Source of the DNA: Phallusia mammillata
Taxonomy: Eukaryota > Chordata > Ascidiacea > Phlebobranchia > Ascidiidae
Assembly (NCBI GenBank): GCA_003260075.1
Contig: QLIY01000271.1
Location: 111,820 to 175,819 of the forward strand
Reading direction: 5' to 3'
DNA: 64,000 bases
Made by a program: the position numbers and the translations under genes. The notes under the pieces were generated by a model. The model had not been told where the DNA came from. It ran no database searches and saw nothing but the letters and a program-made list of their open reading frames with translations. The number at the start of each line of letters is the position of its first letter. Positions within the stretch are counted from its first letter, which is position 1. Below, piece after piece: positions 45,901 through 58,426 of this stretch.

Positions 45901-48900
45901 ACAAGACTGAACACACAAGGCACTTTTAGAAACCCTACCGTTTTAGTCGCGTCCGCTTTTCTATTGCTTTCTGCTAGTGCCAATTTTTTCTTCAGTTTGA
46001 CCGATGATTTAAAATGCGTCGGCATGAAACCGCTTTCATCAGCCTCGTCATCCGAATCGGCGATCGCTTCTATCGCTTTCAGCCGGTCGATCTGCTCCCT
46101 TGTGTCCACTACATCTAATGCGAAGAAATTTATTAAAACAAAGAGTATCGAACATAATCCCCTTACATAAGCAGTTGCTGCCAGATATAATATATAAACG
46201 AGTATTATCTTCCAGCAGTTTTATTATAAACGACGGACGTTTTGAATTTCGATTTCTTCCTTTATTCAACTTCTTGTCAACATATTTTTCCTACGTGGCC
46301 CAAAAACGTTTTGTAAAATTCTTATGGCCCACTATTTTACATTAGCGTGGCAAGGTTTCTTTGATTTAAGTTTGGCGTGACTCGTGACTTGACACTGTTT
46401 TCATAGAGATTTACTCCATCATACATTTTAGTAGGAATATGCTGTTAAATAACACAACAAAAAGTGTCTTATTTATAAATTTAAATAATGCAAATAATAT
46501 AACCATGGCAAACTATTGAAACAGAGGTTTGCTCGATCCCTAGCTGTGTTCTAGACGGCGAAACTATCTTGTGCTTTGGATTCAGTTTTTGCGTAAATTT
46601 TTTTGCCTTGAGATCAAATCCATTCAGATGGCATATAACTTAAACTTGTCATACTATTTTAATAGTATATTTGCTATTCCTGAACTACTCTTAAAGTCCA
46701 TGTCTTTTCTACCTTAAATTTTGTGCTTAACAATAACAATCAAAAACAGTGTTATAGCATCTAAAAGCAAAAAGAAAATCTGACTAAAAGAACATGCAGT
46801 CTTGAAATCATGTTATGTCCAGCATTATATTCTGTTTTCCCCACTATGTACTATGGACAGCCATAAGCAGTGAGTCAACAGTTACTAACCTTCTTTCTTC
46901 AGTCTTTGCTCTTCTTCAATTGCTTCCTCATCTTTGGCAGAGGACTCAACTGGAAAGAAAGGTGACAAACATGAACGTTGGGAAACTATTTTTGTTTACA
47001 AATAGGCCCCTAATCTAACTGATGATGGCCTGAGCATTTGCTTGAATAATATAGCATGTCGCTTTTTCTATGTAGGCCGTTATATTCGTCATTACACACA
47101 CAAAAAAGTTGTTTTTAGACCACAGGTGTCCTAAGCATCCAAAGTTGATTTTTTGTTTAAAATATATAAAAGATCACAAGGTGTGCACAGTTGGAGCTTA
47201 CCGGCAGCGTTAAGTGCTTTCTGAATTCGAATCTTGCTCTGTTCAGCCGGAGTCTGTTGGTTGACAAAAACAAAATGGCTGTAAGTGGTAGCAAATAACA
47301 AGTGTACAATGGATTTTTTTTCTTACCATTTTAGAAAACCCTGGGACAATGTCCATCACATCCCTAAAACACAAAAACGAAACAAAATTGTAAAATGTTT
47401 TGAACTTGCCTTGTTGCCGAATAATTGGCATTAGCTTTTTTTCATATAAATTGGATTTTTGTAAAACATTTGGTGTTCATTCAGCCTTGAAAACAGAGCA
47501 GCGCCTACATATTTCTTTAACTGTATTATTGTAAGTTTCAAACGTACCAAGTTAAGCATGTAAATAGGTCTAGTTCTGAACTAAAAAAAGTGTAAAGGAA
47601 AAATTTTACAAACTTACTTTAGTGTTCCAGTTCTGACGCCAAGAACTGCATCAACATGTTTCTTTCTTCGAACAACTGGACTTCGTGAGCGGTCACGTGA
47701 GGCCCGTTTCTTTGTTCTGCTTGAGCGGTCTTTGCTCCGAGAACGGGAACGTTTGCGAGTACTATGCCTGTCACGAAACGGATCAACTATTTTCGTGCTT
47801 CCAGTGCAGGAATTATAACAGTTGAGGTTCCGAAAAGCCAAATCTTGGCTTGGGGATAAATAGATTAATTCCAGCACATTCAATTTTATTTTGATTTCTG
47901 CATGAAATATTAGCCCGGGTATAAAGTATGATCATTTTTTACCCTCTTCCTTAATTGTGCCTTTACTTTGTCGCGATTTGTAACGTCTTGGTGTTGTGCA
48001 GGTTCTCCGGCAAGGTGAATGCTGTAGCGCAACTGTGCCGCTACAATTTGTTTTACGGAATGAACTCAACTTATTTTTGGTAAAAACTTAAGCTTAAGAA
48101 TCCTTGCACACATACCTACAGTTGCACAAAACTATGGCAAAACGTGGCGACCACAAATTGAAATACAAAACCGACAGCAAACTTTACCTGTCTCTTGAAC
48201 TTGAGCGCGACCTTGAACGTCTGGAGGATCGGTCCGAGCGACGATATTTGTCACTTGACCTTGATCTCTTCTTTCTTGACGGACTCTCACCCCTGCTTCT
48301 GTCCGAACTTCTGCTTCTGCTTCGCGAATTGCGTCTGGTAAAGAAAACTATTAAACACCGGTGCCACTTGGCCACCATAGTTGTTTATGTGAGGCTGAAA
48401 ACAAACCCGAGATGTAAAATCTGTTTCGTAAATCTGAAGAAAATATGAGTACTATGGACAAGCCATGAAAAATGTAGTGTTCCTTGCTGCAAAGGTTTAA
48501 TAAAATATAAAACGGCGTTTTGCATGGTTTCAAAATGGACTCTGTAAAGCACAAAGGCGCTTTTTTCTATTGCACAAACAAAAGTGCAAATAATGAGATT
48601 GGACTGGTACTGGTGCTTACAGAATAGGTTATTCCAGTCTGTTTACGTTCAAATGCTACATTCTCCGCCCAATTTGATTTAAGTTGATTTCACGAAGTTT
48701 TGTGAAATTTTGTGAACAATTAGAATTTTGCATGTGTTGAAGCTGCTTAATCCAGGTTGACATAACTGGTGTTTTGTTCAGCCCCAAAGTTTTTACATCT
48801 ACTCTTGTCACAACGCCCAGGGCTGGACACAGATTAATCAGTGGTCTAGCTGACATTGCGTTGTGACAGCGGGGTTTGGCATCTTGATGATCCCCTGACT

Positions 48901-50109
48901 GGCGACATTTGATAAAGTTACCCGCCGAGTGGAGCATTCATATTCAAGGCATTGATGTAGTGTGCTCCAATGCCCAATCAGTTGATAAGACTTTCAACGA
49001 ACAAGGACACATTGGGAATATATTTTTGGTCTCGAACGTCAAGGAAACTGCCAATAACGATGGACGCTTGCTGATGGTTAGTCATCTGAAAACTGGAACG
49101 TGTCGCAAAATTTGCTTTGAATCTATTGCAACTTATTTTAGTTTTTAAAGGGGAAATAATCCATGTCTTGGCACGGTTACTGAGTAATTTTTTTGGTACA
49201 TCTAAACTAAAGAAACCTATTTTAAAAACGAAGGTGTTGTTTTACATCTAGTTTCATCACCTGAAATATGGCGACCACACAATAACTGGCAATAAAGTTT
49301 CCCAAGTAATAAAATAAACAATTGGCTACATTCGAAAAAAATCCAATAAAATATCACAGAGTTGACTAACATCGCGTGTATATTTGTTAAACGTCATTTG
49401 ATGCATGAGAAACATGAAGTTGTGATTTTAAAAGCAAAAACAAATTTGGAAACAGCGAGTTCAGAGGGACAACTGTACTCAATCATTGCAAAAACCGTTG
49501 CTTAAAAAAGCTTGTGTAACCAGCTCTGTGGTGTACTGTGATTTCATCAAAAATCACCAAACACTTTCCAAAACACTAATAAAGCATGTGCGTTTTCCGA
49601 CTGTTTGGGTAAATATTCTAAATTTCACCTATTAGCGGTTATAGCACATATTAAAACTGTGTTGTTAACTCTCATCATACAGTAACATCGTTGTCACGCA
49701 ATGTGAGAGATGGCCATGATAGATACATTTGTATCTCAGCTCGAGTCAGCTACATTTGGTAACAATATTAGAAATCGATAAATGTCAAGCTTTGTTCGCC
49801 CACCTTCTTGATGACGATGATTTACTGGATCGATGCGAGTAACTTGGACTTCTGCTCCGCGAGCGCTTTCTGCTTCTTTTCTTCTTTTTCTTTTTTGATT
49901 CCCTACACCAAAATGCTGATTTTAAACTAAGGTACAATAAACAGCAAGATGGTGATTATAAACATTGGGTATGTGGTCATTTTTAAAGGAACTGTAGAAA
50001 ACTTGAATTGTTTGTAACGGTAAATTTTGTTGGTGTTATTGATATACTCGGAAATGATTAAATATAAGACTGACCTGCGCTCCGAATCTGAACTGGAATG
50101 TCGACCCAT
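42965..50109 (-). CDS. RSRC1: Arg/Ser-rich coiled-coil protein 1-like splicing factor
   Basis: Ten exons: 50109-50075, 49902-49804, 48334-48188, 47767-47618, 47363-47327, 47253-47202, 46949-46890, 46114-45939, 44116-43943, 43060-42965 (TGA). All phases agree; 341 aa against about 334 for human RSRC1. The protein starts MGRHSSSDSE. Residues to about 140 form an RS domain with many RSRS repeats. Then comes TPAEQSKIRIQKALNAA (from 157), matching the PPAEQAKARLQ region of RSRC1, a charged coiled-coil, and an EELQQRWQDKLRRLREKF end like the vertebrate EEKWFKRLIALRQERL. Family role: nuclear SR-related factor in pre-mRNA splicing. If the exon 8 donor (ACG|GTAGGG at 45938) is skipped, reading runs to a stop at 45837 and adds a hydrophobic tail. 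The last two exons are assigned by phase and position and are less certain than the first eight. Confidence 0.75.
43203..43422. repeat. Duplicated MITE left end around a G spacer
   Basis: The left end of the MITE, with its flanking target duplication, occurs twice around G43313-G43324. The first copy has about 12 extra bases near GAAGGGACC. Confidence 0.9.
43217..43755. mobile_element. hAT-type MITE with 8-bp target-site duplication
   Basis: Terminal inverted repeats: CAGTGGTTCCCAAACT at 43217 and its near-perfect complement AGTTTGGGAACCGCTG ending at 43755. GTGTAATA flanks both ends (43209-43216 and 43756-43763) as a perfect 8-bp duplication, the hallmark of hAT transposition. No transposase ORF is present, so it is nonautonomous. 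It lies in the last intron of the RSRC1-like gene. An allele-type duplication with G43313-G43324 (43203-43312 repeated at 43325-43422) inflates it; the real element is about 420 bp. Confidence 0.85.
47781..47857. repeat. 77-bp exact match to 39465-39541
   Basis: It lies just upstream, in transcription sense, of RSRC1-like exon 4. It is identical to the copy after the N at 39462 and diverges abruptly on both sides. Confidence 0.7.
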
Positions 50110-52904
50110 CTTAAACAGAATTTATTTTAAATCAAATACATATGCTGTAAAACATAACAGATAGTAATGTTAAAACACACAATTGTAAAAAACAAAAAAT
50201 AAATTTATGCCAAAATAGTCTTGTTTTGCTAAAAAAAACTTGTCAATTGCTTTTCATTGAATCGAAATTTGACGTTTTCAAAAAGCAAAAACAAACCAAG
50301 TGTTCCAAATGTTACTGGTCAATTTAAAACACCAAAAAAATATACCGTGTAGAAGATAAGCTACAGTGGCAAGGGATAATTTGGCACAACCCGCATGAAT
50401 ACGTCATGCAAAACCAAGAAACTTTAATCGAATGTTGCGGCAGTGACGTAACCTCTATACTTTGAATAGAATCAGATCGACGACCCTCCAAAGTGGTTCC
50501 AAATCAACATTCAGACTCAATCAGATTTGAACGAAATTCCTCAGATACCTTTACGCTGTCATTTAATTAATCGACCCCCATTGCGTTCGCTTCCAAACCA
50601 AATTAATAGAGACACTTAGCCGAGGCTGTCACGCTAATCCACTTAAACGACTCAGGTAATCCGACTCTGAGAAAACCAGGTTTTCGCCAAGAATCTGGAA
50701 ACAGATTGCGACTTGTGGTTGGGTTGCGTGCGGTGCGGTCGTCAGTTTTTATTGGCTTCGACTCATTTTGCATTTGCGCAGGTTCAAGTGATGCAAATTG
50801 TGCCGTGGTCAATTCTAATTCGATCTCCGGTGTTTGTACACCTTCGAAGCAACGCATTACACAATTTAGGCAATCACACTTCGATAGCGATGTGTCCTAC
50901 ACTCAATCACCGTCCACATAATCTTGCAAGTCATTCTCTTGTACAGCGAGATCGGAAATGCCTAGAAAGGTAGATAAAAGGAAAAAATATGACGTGAATA
51001 TGAATGGAAAGAAAGACGTCGCATTTTCTTTCATAAAAAAAACGACAAAAAATACAAATTTTTACATTACTAAATGTTTTGTCTATCTCATCAATAAAGT
51101 TGCAATGTTTAAAACATTTGACTGCACAAATACCTTTTAAGTTATACCCAAGGAAGCAACGCATTAGAACTATTCGCACCCCCAAAAAACGCTTAGTCGA
51201 GTTTAAAAAAAAAGATTGCAAAGTTTGATTGTGCAAATGATGCCATTGCAATTCTGGTCAATGCATAGCCGATGACTGTAATAAATTCAGCTATAATTCA
51301 GCCTGACAAGTCGTGCGAGAGGTGACCGATTCGATAACGTGCGTCGTCTTACTCTGCGTTCCAGATCTAAATGCGACGCGAGTTTGCGAGAAGTGACCTG
51401 ACCCAACAAATTACAATGCCGTGATCATCCATTTGAAAGCATCGTAAAAAATGACAACCCCAATTTGTCATTACACTGCTAAGTGCAGACAGTTTAATAA
51501 CTAGAGTCAAACTGTTATTTCTGATGTATAGCGAAAAATACGGAATATGTGCATGTGGTGGAAATTTCTAGAACTCAGAAACATGTTGATGCTAACGAAT
51601 AGCACGTGTGGTATCATTAACCAGTAAATCCACATTTTCGTGAAAAAATGGTGTGAAACAATACCGAAAATTTGGTTAAAAGCAAAGACGATGTCCAGCT
51701 ACGAATACGAGTGCATGGCATATTTTTATTGTGTTTTAGTCGTTTCAACAAATTTGGAGTTACGAAATTATGCATTACTGACCGTAAAAAGGTCGAACTA
51801 CACTAAACCAAATCATATGGTCAGGAAAACATTTGAAAACCTGTAAACTACCAACAGAAATTTCACAGATTCTGAAAAAAGAAGTTTTTGATTCTTGTAT
51901 GGCTCTTTCACAATCAAAGTGTTATGAGAAATGTGGCGTTACAAAATGACAAATTAGTTTGTCCACTTTTAATATACAGCAGGGCGACAAAAGAGTGTCG
52001 ATCATTTGCCCAATTGCAGTCACATTATGAGGAGTTATTACGGGTCCCGTAAGGAACAATTCATCACCAGAATGTGCAAATATATGGATTGCAGCCGTCG
52101 ATGCATTATGAGTTATGATGTTCCCATTACGTTTGTCATCGCAGAAATGGCAATGATCTGCCCAATGAGACGTCACATGAGCGCAGCGCAAAAATCCGGA
52201 CAGGGATCCCTCGGGAAACGCCGCGCAGCAAAAACGGAGATTGAAGGTGACAAAATGTGTCTACGGATGGGAGGCTGTGTGTCTATACCCGAGGAGCTTT
52301 GCTGGTCCATCGGGGATATTTAATTACTAACGAATAGGGAAAGCAGCGTAATCTATTATGCTCGACACGCGCTAAAACTTGCGTTCAATCAGATAACACT
52401 GACTTGGGCAAATCGATGGCAGATCGGCAAATGCGCGCCGCATGAATCAAAGAATCATCTTGGCAGACGCGACTTCGTATGTTTTCGTTTGGTAATAGAC
52501 CGCCGAATATGCCCAGGAATTTCGACAGGGAAAAAAATGTACATCGATACCGTAAAGGTCTAATAAGCAGACACTGACTGCATAACAGGTCAATTGGCGT
52601 TTACTTGGCAACGAGCTGACTGTGGAAGGCCTACAAAAAATTATGAGGAAAACGAAAAATTAAGATTATTTAGTTAGGTTTTTTTTTAAATCGTTCAGTA
52701 GGCTTTTTGGTAGCTCGCAAGTGGAAAAGCTGATCAAAACACAAATAAATATCCGATAAATCAGTTCAAAGCCGCCGAATTTTGTTCGCGTGGCAACAAA
52801 TCTTTAAACAAATACCTTTCAATAAAACTGTGTAAATCAGTGGTAAAAATGCCTTTTGCGTTTTATGTCATTTCATAGCATCGTGAAATTTAATTAAATA
52901 GAAA
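50110..52904. other. Intergenic region upstream of both RSRC1-like and SHOX-type genes
   Basis: The two genes are divergent here, so both promoters lie in this 2.8 kb. No ORF looks like an exon: the longest, 52006-52323 (+), has no domain or splice context. No repeats were seen. Regulatory sites for the homeobox gene probably lie here, but none could be named safely. Confidence 0.45.
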
Positions 52905-55885
52905 ATGGACAAGGTTCAAAAAACTGTAGAAGTTGACGCCAGAGTTGCGGAGGAGATTGAAGGTGGCAGCATCAAGCCGCGAGTAGCCACCATTTTGCCT
53001 TTCTCAGTGGAGGCAATAGTGAGAAAAAGAAAATTGGCGGCCGGAACAAAGAGAAGTTACTCTCCCAGCGATAATGATGAGGCAAAATACGATGTTCGAA
53101 ACACTGCACATCCTCTTAACCTGTTGGAACAAGAAATGTGCCGCACTCTTGACGAAAAACAACGCACCAAAAGCGTTGAGTCTTCAGGCGATGAGGTTTC
53201 TACTAATTTGAATAACTCTGATAGGCAAAGCAATGCTGAGGACATTCTGGACATCTCGACTACAAGGAATTGTTCCATAGAAAGTGGATCGAGTACTGAA
53301 ACTTTTGGTAAGACAAAATCTAAACTTTAAACAACAAATAAGGTGTATGTGTACAAATCAAATTCGAACCAAATTTTGATTTGTTGGGAGTTTTTAACTA
53401 ACCGAAGCGACGCAGTCCTATATTGATTATGAAGCGTGGTAAATTAAACCTAGGTTATTTTGATAGCAAATGATGTCTCCGACAAAGAACAACACAGCGA
53501 CAATTTGTTGGATCCTATGGACCCCTTTGGCTCTTCGGACGATGGAAAGGTTCGTTTGATTAAATTTATTGTACCGAAAAACCGAAAAGGGGCCATTTCA
53601 TTGGTAAATCGACAGAACGAAAACCCTTATTTCAATTGGCAATGCCGCAAACACAATTATCTGTTAATTATGTCAGATGTCAAAACGATGCTTGAACTGC
53701 AAATCTTACTTTACCACTGCAAATTGTTCAACCAAACCTATAATTAATACGCGGTTAAAAAGCTGATTCATACACAAAACAACATACTTGTGCAGATGGG
53801 AAACAAACAGCGTAGAAGTCGTACCAACTTTACCATGGAGCAACTGAACGAACTGGAACAACTATTTGAGGAAACTCACTACCCTGATGCGTTTATGCGA
53901 GAAGAGCTTAGTAAACGTCTTTGTCTTTCCGAGGGGCGTGTACAGGTAAAAAAAAACATAGGTGTTTCTCAAACTTTTTTTTCACGAGAGTACACGTTTA
54001 AACCGACCAAACCTTCAGAGCGCACCACTAACATGAACTCAAATTGAAAGGATCATATCATATAATTTAACTTTTGCGTTATTTTTGGATGCGCCTGTCC
54101 TTCTTTAGGCGCACGGTCTGATAACCACTGATGACATTTAGCGTAAACTCCACACTATACAAACTGTCGCGTTTTTTTTTCGCAAGCCGCAATAGTACCT
54201 AGGTCAAATAATGTTGAACACAATAGGTTATAACTTGACTCGTTGTTATTTTAAACAAATTTTATGTTCTGTCATCCCTTTCGCGTTACTTTTTTACAAA
54301 AAACTAAAAAAATGTTAAAAATGATATTTTAGGCTTGAATCGCTGGGACATAGCAAAAATTGACCACGCTTTAACCACGTGACCACGGTTGTCATATCAA
54401 CCTGTCTTTATGCGGGGGTTGGCGCTTGTAGCAGCTTGCGCGTTGAAATCGGTTAGTTGGGCAAAGGACAGTGGCGCTCCGCACCGGGAACAAAATGTCA
54501 CCATCAAGACCGCTAAAAGTCTTAAGGCCAATTGTCAGGGTCCATGGTGTGTAATTGGGGCCCAAAGGCGTCGTATGAATATCAAGCATAAGATCTTATC
54601 CAAACCAGAACGTGACAGTCAAAGGGGTGAGTACAAAAAGGGTTTGCTGTGCACGTCAGAAATCGACATGCAAATAATGCGGACATGAGTGTTAATGTCA
54701 TAATCAATAACCACTTGACCGTACACAAAACCCATGTCGAATTGATAGTAATGAAAATGTTATAAGAGTCTCCACACTTGTGCGTTGGCCGATTGGGAGA
54801 CCGCACGTCTTCCCAGTGCGCTTAAGAGTATAGGAACGCTAAAACTGACGTCCTTTATAGCGCTTACCGCAGTAATAGTCTCACTGCTCTCTAGAAGCAA
54901 AACTTTGCGTGGGAACTAGGTAAAGTCAAAATGTATTTTGGTAATATTGAACCAATGGTTTTTGACCGTCTCGTTTGGGCAAGTTGTAGATAGTTTTTCG
55001 AAACTCTATGACTTTTGAACGTCGTGTTTTACACCGGTTCAACAGACCTAGATCAGATGTGTTTTGTGAGTTCCATAAACCAACACGGCAAATGCGAAAC
55101 AAAAGTTAATATTTTTGCATTTTACCTGTTATTACGTAATCGGCCAAAATCGAGTTTAAAGTAACCAAAGCTTTTCAAACAGGTCTGGTTTCAAAATCGA
55201 CGAGCAAAATGTAGAAAACAAGAAAGTCAACTTCAGAAAGGTAAAGTCAATTTGCGAAAAGTAACCAGTGCCCCAAAACAGAACTGATATATTAACCAAG
55301 TTTTTAACAGGAATTTTACTCTCTGGTGGCGGAATGGAAATTCCTGGATGTCGAGTGGCACCTTACATAAACATTGGCTCCATAGCCGGACAATTCAATA
55401 AACAGCAACACACAACAGTTAAACCAAGTATCATGGCTTCAACCTTCTTTGGAAAACACATTCCTATTCCAGCTACCAGGGCGGAGCTACCTCCATCAGC
55501 TTATCACAGCGCTTTAGGGCAATATACACAAAGCTCCAATGTTGAAAACCTGCTTCTTAACCAATGGCATTTGGCATCACTTGTTGGTTCTGCGCAATGG
55601 CGCCACATTACTCAGCTTCTTCCCATGCTGCCTCACAATAGTTACCCTCTACCATTTTGTGCACCGACGTGGCCAACACTGCCACCACCCGCAAGTAGTT
55701 CATCGTTCACACCGGCCACTAATGTCACTAGAGTTCACTGTATGCCGTCCAGTGAAGAATGGGGGCGGCTGCTGTGTGCATCAAAAATGGATGCAGCCAG
55801 AATGTCACAGGGCGATCAACTTGCAAACAATTTGGCAGCGCTTCCTCGATACCTTGCGACAAGAAAAGAAGTTCAACCAAGATAA
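52905..55885 (+). CDS. SHOX: SHOX-type paired-like homeodomain transcription factor
   Basis: Five exons, 52905-53307, 53467-53549, 53796-53945, 55183-55240 and 55311-55885 (TAA), with consistent phases, give 422 aa (human SHOX is about 292). The homeodomain spans about 167-226, starting QRRSRTNFT, with [12 protein letters not shown] in the middle and [14 protein letters not shown] in helix 3. It has Gln at position 50. An intron splits it after RVQ, the usual site in paired-like genes. After it, [11 protein letters not shown] matches the SHOX CRVAPYVNMG block, and the last residues resemble a degenerate OAR tail. The long N-terminus is acidic and Ser-rich and not conserved in obvious ways. 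Role: DNA-binding developmental regulator. SHOX-family assignment is firm; one-to-one orthology is inferred. Confidence 0.93.
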
Positions 55886-55911
55886 TTTCGCAAGCACCAA
55901 ATTTCTAATGT

Positions 55912-55917
55912 AATAAA
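55912..55917 (+). terminator. AATAAA poly(A) signal of the SHOX-type gene
   Basis: AATAAA lies 27 bp after the stop codon, with another AATAAA near 55953. Confidence 0.55.
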
Positions 55918-57889
55918 TCACTTTCGTTTGCCTTGTTATCAAACACGACCTTAATAAACGAAACCTCAATGTGTTTGGAAAAGTTATTTCACGCAAAGGC
56001 AAGGAATGTAAATTAACGAATTATTTAACTTCGCTAATATAATGGTTGGCATTTTGCAACATCTGCAAACAGACACTCAGATTACCTCAGGGTTGTGCGT
56101 CAGCAAAACAGCCGAACTAGAGCGTTAAAGGGGTATGCGCTGGTTTAGTCACGCGTTTAAGTGACTCATTACATTATAAATCTAAAGACGTATGTACAAA
56201 TCATCGCAAAGGAATAAACAAGAACACAACTCAATACTATAGCCTTTGTTGCAACACCCTTGCAAAGCTGACACAAAACAAAATTGAATGGTAGAGCAAC
56301 AAATGTTCAATTCAACATACTATATACTGTCAAAGAAATAATTTATGTATACATTGTCAATATTAAATAGCCTTACTTGCGTCTAAAAAAGGTTTGTATT
56401 TAGATTTTTATATTGCCTGAGAGATTGTGATGGGGATTAGTTTCGAAAAATGGCTGGGTTTCAAAGAACAATATCCAGGCTTAAAACAGAAGTAATTTTG
56501 TTACATCAAAGTACAACAGAGCGTTCCATAGCCGCTTTCCAGGCGTTATGACAAATGCAATCCCACACACGCACATTTCCTATGATGACATGATGCTAAA
56601 TTCATTTAAACTGCAAACTTACGTGCTAAGTGATTTTTGCATTTTCATGCTAATACAAAACTAGGTATAGCACAATTTAAGATAAAACAAAACAAAACAG
56701 TGTGGCTCAACAGGTGGTACTAGACACCGCATAATAAATTATATATCCTACATTCGGGAATATTGTTTAAAATAGGATTTTTAAGAGTAAATTACATACC
56801 CTCAACCCAATCCGTGCGCAAAAATATAATTTTTGCAAGGAGTATATTTGTGTTTAATGAACCTGCTTACCATGGCAACAAGTGGTGTCTAATACTACTG
56901 AAGCTTGACAACCTGTTCCGGTTTAAAGCAAGTTTGTTTTATTGTGGCAAAAACTAGTTTCATCATACTGGGAAAACATTGTTACCACGAAAGTTCAATT
57001 AAAAAAAGAGTATTTTCTTTGCAGATGGTTTCAAAAACACGTTAAGCAAAAAGAACCAACAGTTTCGATCTCAACGGTCAGAACAATAGATTGGCCCTTC
57101 ACGCCATTCATTGAAAGCATGATTCATCCGTTGTAAGTCATATAAACTCGTGTTACGTCGTATCCCACTATCCTGTGGCGCCGCAACGTAACTTGTTTAT
57201 TAACCAAAGATTAATTCTGAATCACCTAAAAAAAATCAAACTCCACACGGAAGCCGCTTTCCTCTACACACACAACAAACTACGTCAGTCACAAGAGTAT
57301 GGTTTTGCAAATTACACAAACATTTTCAGGAGGGTTCTCTAGCTTAAGGGTTCTGTATTGTCAATTATAGATAAAAAGCTGGAGTGTTTTACGCTAGAGA
57401 ATCGTATGTTTTTGAAAAAATATGTTTCTGGAAAGTAGTACGCTTAGCCTGTTGTTATGTATTCTGTAAATAAGAAGCCAAACTACTGGCAACAATACCG
57501 ATCGTTTTGTTGGCCGATGTTGCTATTCTGAGGTAACAGTAGGGTCTATTTATTCTTAAAGCTAAAAATGTTTCGGTATTCGTCCTGAAACATGAAACAT
57601 ACGTTTGTAAGGTATAACTCGCCAGATAGGTGGAAAGGCGTTTGTCGATTTTCCCGTCGTAACTTATAGCCTACTGCGTTTTAAGTGTGTGCTTCTTATT
57701 AAACGACGTTTAGCTGATTTTGGCCAGACACCTTACAGCACATGTCCCAAAGGTATGGTACTACCTATACCAACTCTGTCATGATGCTTTGCTTATTACA
57801 ACGCTATTTGCATTGTTGTGTTTATTTGGGAAAAACTAAGATAACCAAAACTGTAATGCTAAACCGAACGTCTGTATGGAGGACAGTCA

Positions 57890-58014
57890 GAGTGTTTACA
57901 TTTAAATGTAGACGTTTATTTTTGTCCAGAAACTATTACACCCATTGGGGGGGGGGAAGTGTTTGCATTTAAATGTAGACGTTTATTTTTGTCCAGAAAC
58001 TATTACACCCATTT
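57890..58014. repeat. Duplicated segment around a 10-G spacer
   Basis: 57890-57946 recurs at 57958-58014 with a single change. The spacer is G57947-G57956. Confidence 0.92.
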
Positions 58015-58036
58015 TGCAAAGAAGGGCAGTTTGTTA

Positions 58037-58158
58037 TCTTCAGTATTAAAACGGGGTAAAATTGCTATCACGTTGTAGAATGAATACACATAGGGGGGGG
58101 GGACTTCAGCATTAAAACGGGGTAAAATTGCTATCACGTTGTAGAATGAATACACATA
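58037..58158. repeat. Duplicated segment around a 10-G spacer
   Basis: 58037-58092 recurs at 58104-58158. The spacer is G58093-G58102. Confidence 0.92.
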
Positions 58159-58169
58159 AGTAGGTAATG

Positions 58170-58372
58170 TACGCGCGTTCTATTTCCAATCTGAACGAAT
58201 TAGAACAATTTGGCATACGCACCTAGTGAAAGTGACTAATAGTGCGTCACGCCCTACCTCTATCTAGGGGGGGGGGCACGCGCGTTCTATTTCCAATCTG
58301 AACGATTTACAACAATTTGGCATATGCACCTAGTGAAAGTGACTAATAGTGCGTCACGCCCTACCTCTATCT
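58170..58372. repeat. Duplicated segment around a 10-G spacer
   Basis: 58170-58266 recurs at 58277-58372 with about three changes. The spacer is G58267-G58276. It ends about 55 bp before the start codon of the mucin-like gene. Confidence 0.92.
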
Positions 58373-58426
58373 ACTACTGGAACGCTGCTATTTAAAATAC
58401 AAGTCTTGCGACCCAAGAAAGCCAAG

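Larger units (their letters stand above)
55886..58426. other. Intergenic region with three spacer duplications
   Basis: It holds the 3' UTR of the SHOX-type gene on the left and the promoter and possible 5' UTR of the mucin-like gene on the right. No supported gene lies between. The last 550 bp carry three consecutive allele-like duplications, so the promoter sequence as given is not contiguous. Confidence 0.5.

Noticed and set aside
48656-49148. Protein-like ORFs on both strands in an RSRC1-like intron, possibly a transposon remnant
   Set aside because: No transposase, reverse transcriptase or integrase motif could be recognised and no terminal repeats were seen.
52006-52323. 105-codon ORF upstream of the SHOX-type gene
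   Set aside because: Cys/Met-rich but without a domain or splice context.
54389-54688. 99-codon ORF in a SHOX intron
   Set aside because: The flanking exons RVQ|VWFQ join exactly; this ORF has no homeobox-related content.
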